A stretch of 37,308 nucleotides of DNA from Candidatus Duberdicusella sinuisediminis (GCA_003644445.1 QNCG01000004.1:1-37308), one strand, 5' to 3'. Shown: positions 26,156 to 35,710, counted from the first letter of the stretch. Program-made: numbers and translations. Notes: generated by a model not told the origin, from the letters alone.

Positions 26156-28474
26156 ATGGATAGAAGAAAAGAGATTACTAGCTTAAGAATTATCTTCTGC
26201 TTTTTTATTTTTTTTTATCTTCCTCTTCTGGTTTTTCCCCAGGATAATTCTAAAATAGTCTCTGCTATAGAAATTAGAGGCAATAAAGCCATAAGTAAGG
26301 ATAAAATAGTTACTCAGATAAAAACCCGAATCGGGCAAGTTTATAATGAACACGTAGTAAACGAGGATATAAAGAGGGTATTTTCTTTAGGTTATTTTGA
26401 AGATATTTCTACTGAGATTGAAGAAGAAGATGGAAAAGTAAAACTTATCTTTATAGTAAAAGAGAAACCTATCCTTAAAAAAATAGAGATAAAGGGAGCA
26501 AAGACTATAAAGTCCTTTCATTTACTTAAAGAAATTAAAGAAGTTGGTTTAAAAGAAGGTTCTTTCTTAGATGAGATTAAGATTAAGGAAGCTGAGCAGA
26601 GAATTTTAGATTTATATATTAAGAAGGGATTTTCTAAAACTAAAGTTGAGTATAAAATTTCTAAAAATACCTTAGAAAATACAGCTGATTTAACTTTTCA
26701 GATTAAGGAAAGCAGGCGCTTAAGGGTAAAGAGAATTTTTATAACTGGGAATTTAAGTTTTCCTGATAAGAGAATTATTAAACTTATGAAGACAAGACCT
26801 TCCTGGCTTTTTCGAGCAGGTTTTTTCAAAGAGAAGACTTTTCAGGATGATTTAGAAAGGATAGAAGCTTTTTATAGGAGAGAAGGGTATCAAGATATAG
26901 AAGTAACTCCTCAGATAGAAACAGATGAGAGAAGAGGATTTCTTTATATTACTTTAAATGTAAATGAGGGGAAAAGGTATTTGATAGGAAAGGTCAACTT
27001 AGAAGGAGCGAAAGAGGTTTCTTCTCAAGAAATAAAAAAGGCTCTAACTATAGATACTGGTGACATCTATAGTGAAGAAAAGATTCAGGAACAGGTGGCC
27101 AGAATTCAAGAAGTCTATTTTAATAAAGGTTATATTTTTTCTCAAGTAAAACCTGTATCTTTCGTTAATCCTGAGACTGGTTTTGTAGATGTAACTTTTA
27201 AGATAACTGAAAATACCTTAGTTTATGTGAGGATGATAGAAATTACGGGAAATACTAAGACTAAAGATAAAGTTGTAAGAAGAGAACTTCGGATTAGGCC
27301 GGGAGAAAGGTTTGATGGAGATAAGCTCAAGCGTTCTAAGCAAAATTTAGAAAATTTAGGGTTTTTTGAAGAGGTTAAATTTGATGTAAAGCCTACACCT
27401 CAGTCCAACTATCAAGATTTGGTGGTAGAAGTCAAAGAAGCTAAAACTGGAAGTTTTAGCTTTGGTGGAGGTTATAGCTCTGTGGATGAATTTATTGGCT
27501 TTTTAGAATTAAGGCAAAGGAATTTTGACCTTTTTAACTTTCCTTACTTTACTGGAGCAGGAGAAGATTTAACTCTCTATCTTCAAACCGGTACCACTAC
27601 TGAAGAATATCTTCTCAGTTTTACTGAACCCTGGTTGTTTGATAGGCCTATTTCTTTCGGTATTGATGGTTATCGACGGGAACACCAGAGAGAGAGTGAT
27701 GTAGGTTACGGTTATAATGAAAAAAGAAAAGGAGGAAGACTTAGGTTTGAAAAGCGTTTTACTGATACTTTTCGAGCAGGGGTAAGTTATAACTTTGAGA
27801 CCATTACTATTTCTGATATTTCCCCTGATGCTAGTTCTGAACTCTTTAAAGAGGAAGGAGAAAATGATATAAGTAAATTAGGTTTTTCTTTAACCTGGGA
27901 TAAAAGAGATAATGTTTTTTCTCCCCAGAGAGGTTTTATTTTCTCTAATTCTTTAGAGATAGCCGGAGGAGCTTTTGGAGGAGATAAGGATTTTTTAAAG
28001 TTTTATTCTAGTTTTAGTAAATACTTTCCTTTGTTTAGGGGCTCAGTATTAGAGTGTAGGTTGAGGGCAGGCTTAGCTAAGGAATACGGGGATTCTCAAG
28101 AAGTTCCTATCTATGAAAGATTTTTTGCTGGTGGCGCCTCTACTATCCGGGGTTATCAAGAAAGGAAAGTTGGTCCTATTGACCCGGTGAGTGAAGACCC
28201 GGTGGGAGGAGAATCCCTTTTTATAGCTAACATAGAATATACTTATCCTTTAGGAGATTATTTTAAATTAGCTTGTTTCTTTGATACAGGGAAAGTTTGG
28301 AAGGATTATTCAGATTTTTTAAGCGGGAATTTAATGTCCAGTGTAGGTATTGGGTTGAGAGTCAAAACTCCTTTAGGTCCAGTGAGTGTAGATTACGGTT
28401 ATCCTTTAGATTTAGAACCCGGCGAAGATAAAAAAACAGGGAGGTTTCATTTTAATATAAGCAGGGGATTTTAA
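26156..28474 (+). CDS. bamA: Outer membrane assembly factor BamA (POTRA repeats + beta-barrel)
   Basis: Multiple POTRA-like segments (e.g. EIRGNKAISKDKIVTQIKTRIGQVYNEHVVNEDIKRVFSLGYFEDI) and C-terminal barrel with ERFFAGGASTIRGYQERKVGP...GRFHFNISRGF. Confidence 0.93.
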   Translation: MDRRKEITSLRIIFCFFIFFYLPLLVFPQDNSKIVSAIEIRGNKAISKDKIVTQIKTRIGQVYNEHVVNEDIKRVFSLGYFEDISTEIEEEDGKVKLIFIVKEKPILKKIEIKGAKTIKSFHLLKEIKEVGLKEGSFLDEIKIKEAEQRILDLYIKKGFSKTKVEYKISKNTLENTADLTFQIKESRRLRVKRIFITGNLSFPDKRIIKLMKTRPSWLFRAGFFKEKTFQDDLERIEAFYRREGYQDIEVTPQIETDERRGFLYITLNVNEGKRYLIGKVNLEGAKEVSSQEIKKALTIDTGDIYSEEKIQEQVARIQEVYFNKGYIFSQVKPVSFVNPETGFVDVTFKITENTLVYVRMIEITGNTKTKDKVVRRELRIRPGERFDGDKLKRSKQNLENLGFFEEVKFDVKPTPQSNYQDLVVEVKEAKTGSFSFGGGYSSVDEFIGFLELRQRNFDLFNFPYFTGAGEDLTLYLQTGTTTEEYLLSFTEPWLFDRPISFGIDGYRREHQRESDVGYGYNEKRKGGRLRFEKRFTDTFRAGVSYNFETITISDISPDASSELFKEEGENDISKLGFSLTWDKRDNVFSPQRGFIFSNSLEIAGGAFGGDKDFLKFYSSFSKYFPLFRGSVLECRLRAGLAKEYGDSQEVPIYERFFAGGASTIRGYQERKVGPIDPVSEDPVGGESLFIANIEYTYPLGDYFKLACFFDTGKVWKDYSDFLSGNLMSSVGIGLRVKTPLGPVSVDYGYPLDLEPGEDKKTGRFHFNISRGF

Positions 28475-28484
28475 AGAAAGGGGG

Positions 28485-28997
28485 ATGAATATGGGTAGGT
28501 TATTAAGAGGAGTTATAGTAATGCTGGTGAGTTTAGGATTTTTAGCTTCGAGCCTAGCCTATGCTGAAGATATAATCTGTGTAGATTTGTTTGAGGTTTT
28601 TAGTAAATATAAGAAGACTGAAGATTATGATAAACTCCTAGAAGAAAAACAAAACAAAAAGGAAGAAGAATTAGAGAAAGAGAAAAAAGAACTGGATAAA
28701 CTTAAAGAGCAACTTAAACTTATAAAAGAGAGCGAAAGGGAGGTTAAGAAGAAAGAAATAGAAGAGAAAACATCAGAGTTTAATGACTTAAGAAGGCAGG
28801 CGCTTTTAGACTTGAAGAAAGAGAGAGATACCAGGATGAAAGAGATACTCGAAGATATTCAGGCAGCTATCGAGAAATACGCTGAGAAAAATAAGGTTAA
28901 GATAGTATTAAAAAAATCGGCGGTATCTTTCGTAGACAGCAAGTTAGACAAAACTAAAGATATTATAAATATTATTAATAAGGAGTATAAAAAGTGA
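28485..28997 (+). CDS. skp: OmpH/Skp-family periplasmic chaperone
   Basis: Signal peptide followed by [44 protein letters not shown] coiled coil; located between bamA and lpxD. Confidence 0.85.
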   Translation: MNMGRLLRGVIVMLVSLGFLASSLAYAEDIICVDLFEVFSKYKKTEDYDKLLEEKQNKKEEELEKEKKELDKLKEQLKLIKESEREVKKKEIEEKTSEFNDLRRQALLDLKKERDTRMKEILEDIQAAIEKYAEKNKVKIVLKKSAVSFVDSKLDKTKDIINIINKEYKK

Positions 28998-30058
28998 AGA
29001 TGACTTTAGATGAGATAGCTCAGTTAATAGAAGGAGAAGTTGTTGGCGACCCTAATATTGTAATTACCGGAATTTCAGGGATTAAAGAGGCTAAACAAGG
29101 AGACATAACTTTTTTAGCTAATCCTAAGTATACTCCCTTATTAAAGACAACTCAGGCTTCAGCAATCATTACTTCTTTTGAGGTAAACAATACTTCTAAA
29201 CCTCTTATAAAGACAGCAAATCCTTCTTTAGCTTTTGCTAAGATAGTCTCTCTGGTAGGTCCTAATAATGTCCGCCACCCTCAAGGCATTCACCCTACCG
29301 CTTTAATTGCTGAGAATGTTAAGTTGGGTAAAGATGTAGCTATTGGAGCCTATGCAATAATTGAAGAAGGGGTAGTAATTGGAGACAATACTATTATCTA
29401 TGGAGGTTGCTTCATTGGTCACGATACTAAAATTGGCAAAGATGTACTTATCTATCCTAATGTTTCTATAAGAGAAAGGATAGAGATTGGTGATAGGGTG
29501 ATAATCCACTCTGGTACAGTTATAGGGTCTGATGGTTTTGGTTTTGCCACGGTTAAGGGAGTTCAGGAGAAGATTCCTCAGATTGGTACAGTAGTTATAG
29601 AAGATGATGTGGAGATTGGAGCAAATGTTACTATTGATAGAGCAAGGTTTGATAAGACTTTAATTGGGAAGGGAACCAAGATAGATAATTTAGTTCAGAT
29701 TGCCCATAATGTTATAATAGGTGAGCATTCTATAATCGTAGCTCAGGCAGGGATTTCCGGGAGTACTGTAGTTGGTAAAGGAGTAATTTTAGCTGGTCAG
29801 GCAGGAGTAGTAGGCCATATCCATATTGGCGATGGAGCAATAGTGGCAGCTCAGGCCGGAGTTACTAAGTCAGTTCCTCCTAATACCAAAGTCTCAGGTT
29901 ATCCAGCAAAACCTCATGAACAAGCTAAGAGAGTAAATGCCTGCGTACAGAGGCTCCCTCTTGCCTATAAGAGGATAAAAGAATTAGAGGAAGAAGTAAA
30001 GAAACTTAAAGAGAAATTAGAAGAGTTGACTTCTAAACTTGAGAGAGGAGTGAAATAG
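28994..30058 (+). CDS. lpxD: UDP-3-O-(3-hydroxyacyl)glucosamine N-acyltransferase
   Basis: [42 protein letters not shown]; hexapeptide repeats; [40 protein letters not shown]. Confidence 0.95.
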   Translation: MKMTLDEIAQLIEGEVVGDPNIVITGISGIKEAKQGDITFLANPKYTPLLKTTQASAIITSFEVNNTSKPLIKTANPSLAFAKIVSLVGPNNVRHPQGIHPTALIAENVKLGKDVAIGAYAIIEEGVVIGDNTIIYGGCFIGHDTKIGKDVLIYPNVSIRERIEIGDRVIIHSGTVIGSDGFGFATVKGVQEKIPQIGTVVIEDDVEIGANVTIDRARFDKTLIGKGTKIDNLVQIAHNVIIGEHSIIVAQAGISGSTVVGKGVILAGQAGVVGHIHIGDGAIVAAQAGVTKSVPPNTKVSGYPAKPHEQAKRVNACVQRLPLAYKRIKELEEEVKKLKEKLEELTSKLERGVK

Positions 30059-30062
30059 GTAG

Positions 30063-31379
30063 ATGTCAGGAGTAGCTAAACAGAAGACAATTAAAAAAGA
30101 AGTAAGTTTAGAAGGGGTAGGCCTTCATACCGGTAAAAATGTTAAGTTAAAATTTTTACCAGCCCCTCCTAATAGTGGAATATTATTTTTTAGAGAAGAT
30201 ACTTCTTCTTTAATAAAGGCGGATTTATATTCTGTTCTTTCTCCGGAGAATTTTCCCCGTCGAACTTCTATTGGTAGAGACGGCGTATATATTCATACTG
30301 TCGAGCACCTTATGGCCGCTCTCTCTATATTAGGAATAGATAATATCCAGATAAATATAACTGGAGAAGAAGTTCCTGGAATGGATGGTAGCGCCAGAGA
30401 TTTTATAGAAAATATAAAAAAGGCAGGGATAGTTGAACAACCTGTTCCTAAAGACTATTTAGTGGTGAGAGAACCTATCTGGGTAGATGAAGGAAGTGCT
30501 GGCTTAGTGATTCTTCCTTATCCGGAATTCAGGATTTCTTATACTTTAGATTACAATAATCCCACTATTTCTACAGATTTTCTAGATGTAGTTCTGGGTC
30601 CTGAGAATATAGATTCTTTAGCGATTGCCAGAACATTTTGTTTGGAGGAGGAAGTTGCCCCTCTTTTAAATATGGGTTTAGGTAAAGGCGCTAATTATTC
30701 TAATACTTTGGTAGTTTCTAAAGAAGGGGTCTTGGAGAATAAGTTAAGAGATGAGGAGGAATTTGTAAAACACAAAGTTTTAGATTTAATTGGAGATTTA
30801 TACTTAGCTGGTCCTCTTAAAGGACATGTTATTGCTTTCCGTAGTGGACACTTGTTAAATATAAAACTACTGACAAAACTGCGAGCCTACAAAGAAAAAG
30901 TTACATCTTCAGGGGTAGGGGCAGTGAGCACTTTTATTCCTTCTCAAGATACCTTAGATGCCTCAGAAATTATGAAGATTCTTCCTCACCGCTATCCTTT
31001 TCTCCTGGTGGATAAGATTATTTATTTAGAGAAGGGTAAAAAAGCAATAGGAATTAAGAACGTTACTATAAATGATTACTTTTTTCAGGGCCATTTTCCT
31101 GACCGGCCAATTATGCCCGGGGTTTTGATTATTGAGGTTATGGCTCAGGTGGGAGGGGTATTAATGCTTTCTCCTCAGGAGAACAGAGGAAAACTCGCTT
31201 ATTTTATGGCTGCTAATAATATAAAATTTAGAAGAACAGTTGAACCGGGAGATCAGTTAGTCATAGAAGTTACTGTAGGAAAAGTAAAGAGTAAAACTGG
31301 CCAAGTTCATACTAAAGCTTTTGTAGATAATAAGGTTGTTGCTGAAGCAGATTTAATGTTTGCTTTAGTCAATCGTTAA
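30063..31379 (+). CDS. lpxC-fabZ: LpxC-FabZ fusion: UDP-3-O-acyl-GlcNAc deacetylase / 3-hydroxyacyl-ACP dehydratase
   Basis: LpxC: GVGLHTGKNVKLKFLPAPPNSGI, HTVEHLMAALSILGIDN, KHKVLDLIGDLYL. FabZ: IMKILPHRYPFLLVDKI...QGHFPDRPIMPGVLIIEVMAQVGG. Confidence 0.95.
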   Translation: MSGVAKQKTIKKEVSLEGVGLHTGKNVKLKFLPAPPNSGILFFREDTSSLIKADLYSVLSPENFPRRTSIGRDGVYIHTVEHLMAALSILGIDNIQINITGEEVPGMDGSARDFIENIKKAGIVEQPVPKDYLVVREPIWVDEGSAGLVILPYPEFRISYTLDYNNPTISTDFLDVVLGPENIDSLAIARTFCLEEEVAPLLNMGLGKGANYSNTLVVSKEGVLENKLRDEEEFVKHKVLDLIGDLYLAGPLKGHVIAFRSGHLLNIKLLTKLRAYKEKVTSSGVGAVSTFIPSQDTLDASEIMKILPHRYPFLLVDKIIYLEKGKKAIGIKNVTINDYFFQGHFPDRPIMPGVLIIEVMAQVGGVLMLSPQENRGKLAYFMAANNIKFRRTVEPGDQLVIEVTVGKVKSKTGQVHTKAFVDNKVVAEADLMFALVNR

Positions 31380-31435
31380 TCCTTACATAATCTCTGAACT
31401 TTTCTTTTTAATTTAACAATCTGACAGTAAATATT

Positions 31436-32212
31436 GTGGCGGTTAAAGTTCATCCTCAAGCCATAGTTTCTAAAAAAGCAGAGTTATCTTCGGGTGTAGA
31501 AGTTGGCCCCTTCTCAATAATTGAAGAAGGGGTAAAAATCAAAGAAAATACAAAGATAGGTCCCCATTCTCTTATAACCGGAGCTACAATTCTAGGAAAG
31601 AATTGTAGGGTTTTTAAAGGCGCTGTAATTGGAACCCCTCCTCAAGATTTAAAATATAAAGGAGAAAAAAGTTATTTAGAAATCGGTGAGAATAACACCG
31701 TCCGAGAATTTGTAACTATTAATCCTGGTACAGAAGAGGGTTCTAAGACTGTCGTAGGAAATAATAATCTTATAATGGCTTATTCTCATATTGCTCATAA
31801 CTGTAAAATTGGCAATAATTGTATCTTAGCCAACGGAGCAACTTTAGCTGGATACGTAACTATAGAAGACCGAGTAGTTATAGGAGGCTTAGTAGCAGTC
31901 CATCAGTTTTGTAGAATAGGCAAGTTTTCCATAATTGGAGGTTGTTCAAAAGTAGTTCAGGATATTCCTCCTTATTCTTTAGCTGACGGTCATCCTGCTA
32001 AAGTAAGAGGGATAAACTTGATAGGATTAAAAAGAGCCAACTTCTCTAAAGAAACTATAAACATTCTTCAGCGAGCTTTTAAAATCCTTTTTTTCAAAGG
32101 CCATACCTTAAAGTCTGCCTTAGAGATTGTAGAAAAACAAATTCCCTTAATCCCAGAAGTAGAAGAACTTCTGCAGTTTTTAAAGAATTCTAAAAGAGGC
32201 GTTAGTAGGTGA
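31436..32212 (+). CDS. lpxA: UDP-N-acetylglucosamine O-acyltransferase
   Basis: VHPQAIVSKKAELSSGVEVGPFSIIEEGVKI...IGTPPQDLKYKGEKSYLEIGENNTVREFVTINPGT...VAVHQFCRIGKFSIIGG. GTG start. Confidence 0.95.
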   Translation: MAVKVHPQAIVSKKAELSSGVEVGPFSIIEEGVKIKENTKIGPHSLITGATILGKNCRVFKGAVIGTPPQDLKYKGEKSYLEIGENNTVREFVTINPGTEEGSKTVVGNNNLIMAYSHIAHNCKIGNNCILANGATLAGYVTIEDRVVIGGLVAVHQFCRIGKFSIIGGCSKVVQDIPPYSLADGHPAKVRGINLIGLKRANFSKETINILQRAFKILFFKGHTLKSALEIVEKQIPLIPEVEELLQFLKNSKRGVSR

Positions 32213-33018
32213 AAAAAATAGGGTTAATAGCTGGAAACAGAAATTTCCCTCTTCTTTTTTCTTCCCAGGCAAAATTAAAACAACCTTCCTTAGAAATTAT
32301 AGCAGTAGCTGTAAAAGGAGAAACCCAGAAAAAACTCTCTAAATTTGTGGATAAAATTTTTTGGGTAGACGCAGGAAAAGTAGGCACAGCTTTAGAGATA
32401 TTTCTAAGAGAAAAGGTAGAAAAGATTGTCTTAGTGGGTCAGATTTCTCCTTATCGTATTTTTAAAGATAGAAAACACTGGGATGAACTTATGCGTAAGA
32501 TTTTTAAAAATATTTCTGATTTCCGTCCCCATTCTGTCTTCTCTGAGATTATAAGAGAGTTTGAATTTCAGGGTTTAAGCTTTATAAATTCAATCACCTT
32601 TTTAGAGGATTGCTTAGTTAAAGAAGGCGTAAATAACAATGTTAAAGTAGATAGTAGTTTAGAGGAAGAGATAACTAAGATTCTGCCTTTAGCCAGGAGG
32701 ATTGTAGATTTAGATATAGGCCAGACTATTGTCTTCAAAGATAAGGCAGTAGTAGCAGTGGAAGCTCTAGAAGGGACAGACAACACTATAAAAAGAGCTT
32801 ATAAAATATGTGGGCCAGGATTTTTGGTGGTAAAGTTAGCTAAGAAAAATCAGGATTTAAGATTTGATGTGCCGGTGATAGGTTTTAAGACAATCAAACT
32901 CCTTAAAAATTTAGGGGCTAAAGCCCTGATAGGAGAGAAGAACAAAACCCTCATTTTAGATAAAGAAAAAGTCTTATCTGTTTCTGAAAAAGTTAATATC
33001 CCCCTTATAGGAGTTTAA
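32209..33018 (+). CDS. lpxI: UDP-2,3-diacylglucosamine pyrophosphatase, LpxI family (DUF1009)
   Basis: KIGLIAGNRNFPLLFSSQAK...VDAGKVGTALEIFLREKVEKIVLVGQISPYRIFK...VVAVEALEGTDNTIKRAYKICGPGFLVVKLAKKNQDLRFDVPVIG. Confidence 0.92.
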   Translation: MKKIGLIAGNRNFPLLFSSQAKLKQPSLEIIAVAVKGETQKKLSKFVDKIFWVDAGKVGTALEIFLREKVEKIVLVGQISPYRIFKDRKHWDELMRKIFKNISDFRPHSVFSEIIREFEFQGLSFINSITFLEDCLVKEGVNNNVKVDSSLEEEITKILPLARRIVDLDIGQTIVFKDKAVVAVEALEGTDNTIKRAYKICGPGFLVVKLAKKNQDLRFDVPVIGFKTIKLLKNLGAKALIGEKNKTLILDKEKVLSVSEKVNIPLIGV

Positions 33019-33052
33019 GATTATTTGAATTTTTTATTTCTTTTGCTTTCTT

Positions 33053-33126
33053 GCCCCGGTAGCTCAATTGGATAGAGCTTCTGGCTTCGAACCAGAAGGC
33101 TGCAGGTTCAAATCCTGCCCGGGGCA
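33053..33126 (+). tRNA. tRNA-Arg (TCG)
   Basis: Acceptor GCCCCGG/CCGGGGC, anticodon stem with loop CTTCGAA (TCG), T-arm GCAGG-TTCAAAT-CCTGC; CCA not encoded. Confidence 0.93.
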
Positions 33127-33453
33127 ATGTAACAAAATTGTTTGAATCAGAAATGTAACCGAGGCAGTTTTGTCAAAAATTAAGGTAGCGTTTGATTAAC
33201 TGTTGGCAAAATGAATCTAACTTCTTATTATTCAATATGTTATAATAAGTTATCAAAGTTCACCTTAGATAAAAGGGGTTCGGGAGATGGTAAAATTAAT
33301 TGATAAAATGAGGGCAAAAAGAAAATTAAGGTATGCATAAGTAAGATAGAAGAAAAGATAAGAAGGAATAAAGAAAGATTTAAGAAGGTAATCAGGAAGC
33401 ATTAAAAGCTATGTCTATAGCTAATTTTTCAGGGACCTCTACACAAGATTTTA

Positions 33454-33488
33454 TTGACACTATGCTAAAGGGTGGTTTTTTGACACTA
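33454..33488 (+). repeat. Direct repeat TTGACACTA x2
   Basis: TTGACACTA at 33454-33462 and 33480-33488; the second copy contains the -35 box. Confidence 0.4.
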
Positions 33489-33508
33489 CCTTCTATTTGT
33501 AATATAAT
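33480..33508 (+). promoter_or_regulatory. Perfect consensus sigma70-type promoter
   Basis: TTGACA (33480-33485)-N17-TATAAT (33503-33508), ending 9 nt before ATG 33518. Confidence 0.75.
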
Positions 33509-33517
33509 AAAATAAAA

Positions 33518-33964
33518 ATGTATTCCTTATTTTTAAAAATCTATATCAACCAACCCAAGGCTGAAGACTTATCTTCTATTTGGGAGAATCCTGCTTCTTT
33601 ATTGGAGAAGGCAGATAAGATAAAAACTCTTAAGGTGATTAAGAAAGAGAAAAATAGACTTTACACCCGTTGGGAGGTGGATATAGAAGGAGCTATCCTT
33701 TCTTGGTATGAAGAAGATATTTTAGATAGAGAGAGGGGGCTTATAAATTTTAAGATGCGCAGTGGAGATTTTGGAGATTTTTTTGGTTACTGGAAAATAG
33801 TTCCTACCCGTTGGGGGAAGCTGAGGTTAGAATTCAAAGTAAATTATGATTGGGGCATACCCGTTCTTGAGCCTTATGTAAAAAGAGTTTTAGAGAAGAA
33901 AGCCAGAGTAATGTGGAAAAGTTTTCTCCAGGCTGTAAAGCAAGCTTTAGAAAGTAATGGATAA
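33518..33964 (+). CDS. SRPBCC/START-like (polyketide cyclase / coenzyme Q-binding-like) protein
   Basis: Pattern IWENPASLLEKADKIKTLKVIKKEKNRLYTRWEVDIEGAILSWYEEDILDRERGLINFKMRSGDFGDFFGYWKIVPTRWGKLRLEFKVNYDWGIPVLEPYVKRVLEKKARVMWKSFLQAVK is typical of SRPBCC lipid-binding folds. Confidence 0.7.
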   Translation: MYSLFLKIYINQPKAEDLSSIWENPASLLEKADKIKTLKVIKKEKNRLYTRWEVDIEGAILSWYEEDILDRERGLINFKMRSGDFGDFFGYWKIVPTRWGKLRLEFKVNYDWGIPVLEPYVKRVLEKKARVMWKSFLQAVKQALESNG

Positions 33965-35069
33965 TAAGAAATTAGCAATTCTTATCCATCCTGTAAACCG
34001 GGAGCTTCTCTATTTATATGAACCAGGTATGAGAACTAAATCTATAAGTATAGTAAAGAAGGTTTTGGAATGGATGAGCCCTTTTAAAGCTTCAGATATA
34101 GAAGGGATAAAATCTCAGTATAACGGAAAAGAAGTTAAAGGAGAATTAATAATGTGCCCTTTGCTGGCAGAACAGGTGATTTCTTTAAATCCCCGCAAGA
34201 TATTTTTTAAAGTTAAAAGAGCAGCTAAATTTGCTGAAAGCAGAGGTGCAAATTTGTTAGGTTTAGTTGCTTATACAGCTTTAGTGGGAGAAAAAGGCTT
34301 AAAGCTTAAAGAGCATTTGAATATCCCAATGACTACCGGGCATCATTTAACTATCGCTACTCTACCTGAAGCTGTATTAAGAGCTTTAAGAGAAGCCCAC
34401 TATAATTTAGAAGAAATGATTTTTCTTATTTTTGGTTTAAATCCCCTTTCTTTTTTCTTAGTTTCAAAATTAGGAAATTCTGCAAAGAAGATTTATATAT
34501 ACTCTCAAAATAGAGAAAAATTTAAAAAGATAAAGAGTTTACTTCCTTTAAGATTGAAGAAGAAAGTAGAACCTATTGGCAGTAGATTTAAATATATCCT
34601 TAAGTGGGTCAACTTTATAGCAGTAACTACTAACAGAATTCCTTCTGAGTTTAATTTAGAATATTTGAGAAAGGGCACGATAATTCTTGATACTTCCTAT
34701 CCTCGCAAGATAGTTCCATTAAGAAAAGATGTTTTGGTAATAGATGGCGTAGCCATGAAGCCTCCGGGTGAACCTAAGTTCAATTTTAATTTTGGCCTCC
34801 CTGAGGGTTTGTGTTTTCCTTGTATAGCTGAGCCCCTAACTCTATTTTTAGAAGATAGATTTGAGAGTTATTCTTTAGGTAAAGATTTTTTCTCAGAGAA
34901 GGCTGAGGAGATTTTCCGGTTGTCTTTAAGGCACGGTTTTCAGATAGAAGCCTTAACTAGTAGAGACTATTTAATTCCTCAGGAAAGAATTTTAGAATTT
35001 AAAGAGAGTATCCGCAGAAAAGAAAGAAGTCTCTTTTTCTTAAAAAGATGGTTAGGCCTAAAAAATTAA
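33957..35069 (+). CDS. Acyl-ACP reductase (AAR)-like protein
   Basis: Resembles cyanobacterial AAR: AAKFAESRGANLLGLVAYTALVGEKGLKLKEHLNIPMTTGHHLT; FPCIAEPLTLFLEDRFE (Cys matching the AAR active-site FACFAEAM motif); SLRHGFQIEAL. Overlaps the upstream gene (ATGGATAA). Confidence 0.68.
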   Translation: MDNKKLAILIHPVNRELLYLYEPGMRTKSISIVKKVLEWMSPFKASDIEGIKSQYNGKEVKGELIMCPLLAEQVISLNPRKIFFKVKRAAKFAESRGANLLGLVAYTALVGEKGLKLKEHLNIPMTTGHHLTIATLPEAVLRALREAHYNLEEMIFLIFGLNPLSFFLVSKLGNSAKKIYIYSQNREKFKKIKSLLPLRLKKKVEPIGSRFKYILKWVNFIAVTTNRIPSEFNLEYLRKGTIILDTSYPRKIVPLRKDVLVIDGVAMKPPGEPKFNFNFGLPEGLCFPCIAEPLTLFLEDRFESYSLGKDFFSEKAEEIFRLSLRHGFQIEALTSRDYLIPQERILEFKESIRRKERSLFFLKRWLGLKN

Positions 35070-35710
35070 GAGTTTTAGTTACTGCTGGCCCAACCTGGGT
35101 GAGGATTGACAGAGTAAGAGTTCTTACTAACTTGTTTAGTGGAAGAACAGGGTTTTTGATTGCTAAGTTTTTAAAAGATAAAGGTTTTCCTACTACTTTA
35201 CTTTTAGGCCCCGCCAGATTTATATCTGAAGCTAAGGGATTAAACCTTATAAGGTTTAAGTATTTTGAAGAATTAAGGAGCTTAATTAAGAAGGAATTAA
35301 AAGGTAGAGCTTATAAAGTAGTCATTCATTCAGCAGCGGTCTCTGATTATAAACCTCTTAAGGTTTATAAAGGGAAAATTTCTTCTTCTCAAGATAGGCT
35401 CTTAATAGAACTTAAACCTACTCCCAAGATAATAAAGGAGATAAGGAGGATAAGACCAGATATATATCTTATCCAGTTTAAATTAGAGGTAGGTGAGACA
35501 AAGAATAAGTTAATAGACAAAGCTTATAAGAGCTTGTTAGAGAACAATTCAGATTTAGTTGTAGCTAACGATTTAAAAGATATAAGGGGTTCAGGTCATA
35601 GAGCTTACTTAATCGATAGAGAGAAGAATGTAGAAGTAATAAGGGGAAGAAGAGATTTAGCCCAGAAATTATTTAGAGTAGTAAAAAAATTAGGGAGGGA
35701 AAATGTCTAA
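35048..35710 (+). CDS. coaB: Stand-alone phosphopantothenoylcysteine synthetase-like (CoaB)
   Basis: LRVLVTAGPTWVRIDRVRVLTNLFSGRTGFLIAKFLKDKGF, SAAVSDYKP, SDLVVANDLKDIRGSGHRAYLID. Confidence 0.82.
   Translation: MVRPKKLRVLVTAGPTWVRIDRVRVLTNLFSGRTGFLIAKFLKDKGFPTTLLLGPARFISEAKGLNLIRFKYFEELRSLIKKELKGRAYKVVIHSAAVSDYKPLKVYKGKISSSQDRLLIELKPTPKIIKEIRRIRPDIYLIQFKLEVGETKNKLIDKAYKSLLENNSDLVVANDLKDIRGSGHRAYLIDREKNVEVIRGRRDLAQKLFRVVKKLGRENV

Noticed and set aside
31380-31435. Possible promoter before lpxA (TAAATA near GTG 31436)
   Set aside because: No convincing -35/-10 pair at acceptable spacing; lpxA is probably cotranscribed with upstream genes.
33411-33515. 34-aa ORF MSIANFSGTSTQDFIDTMLKGGFLTLPSICNIIK before the SRPBCC gene
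   Set aside because: Overlaps the consensus promoter, no SD, no recognised family; more likely a chance frame or remnant.
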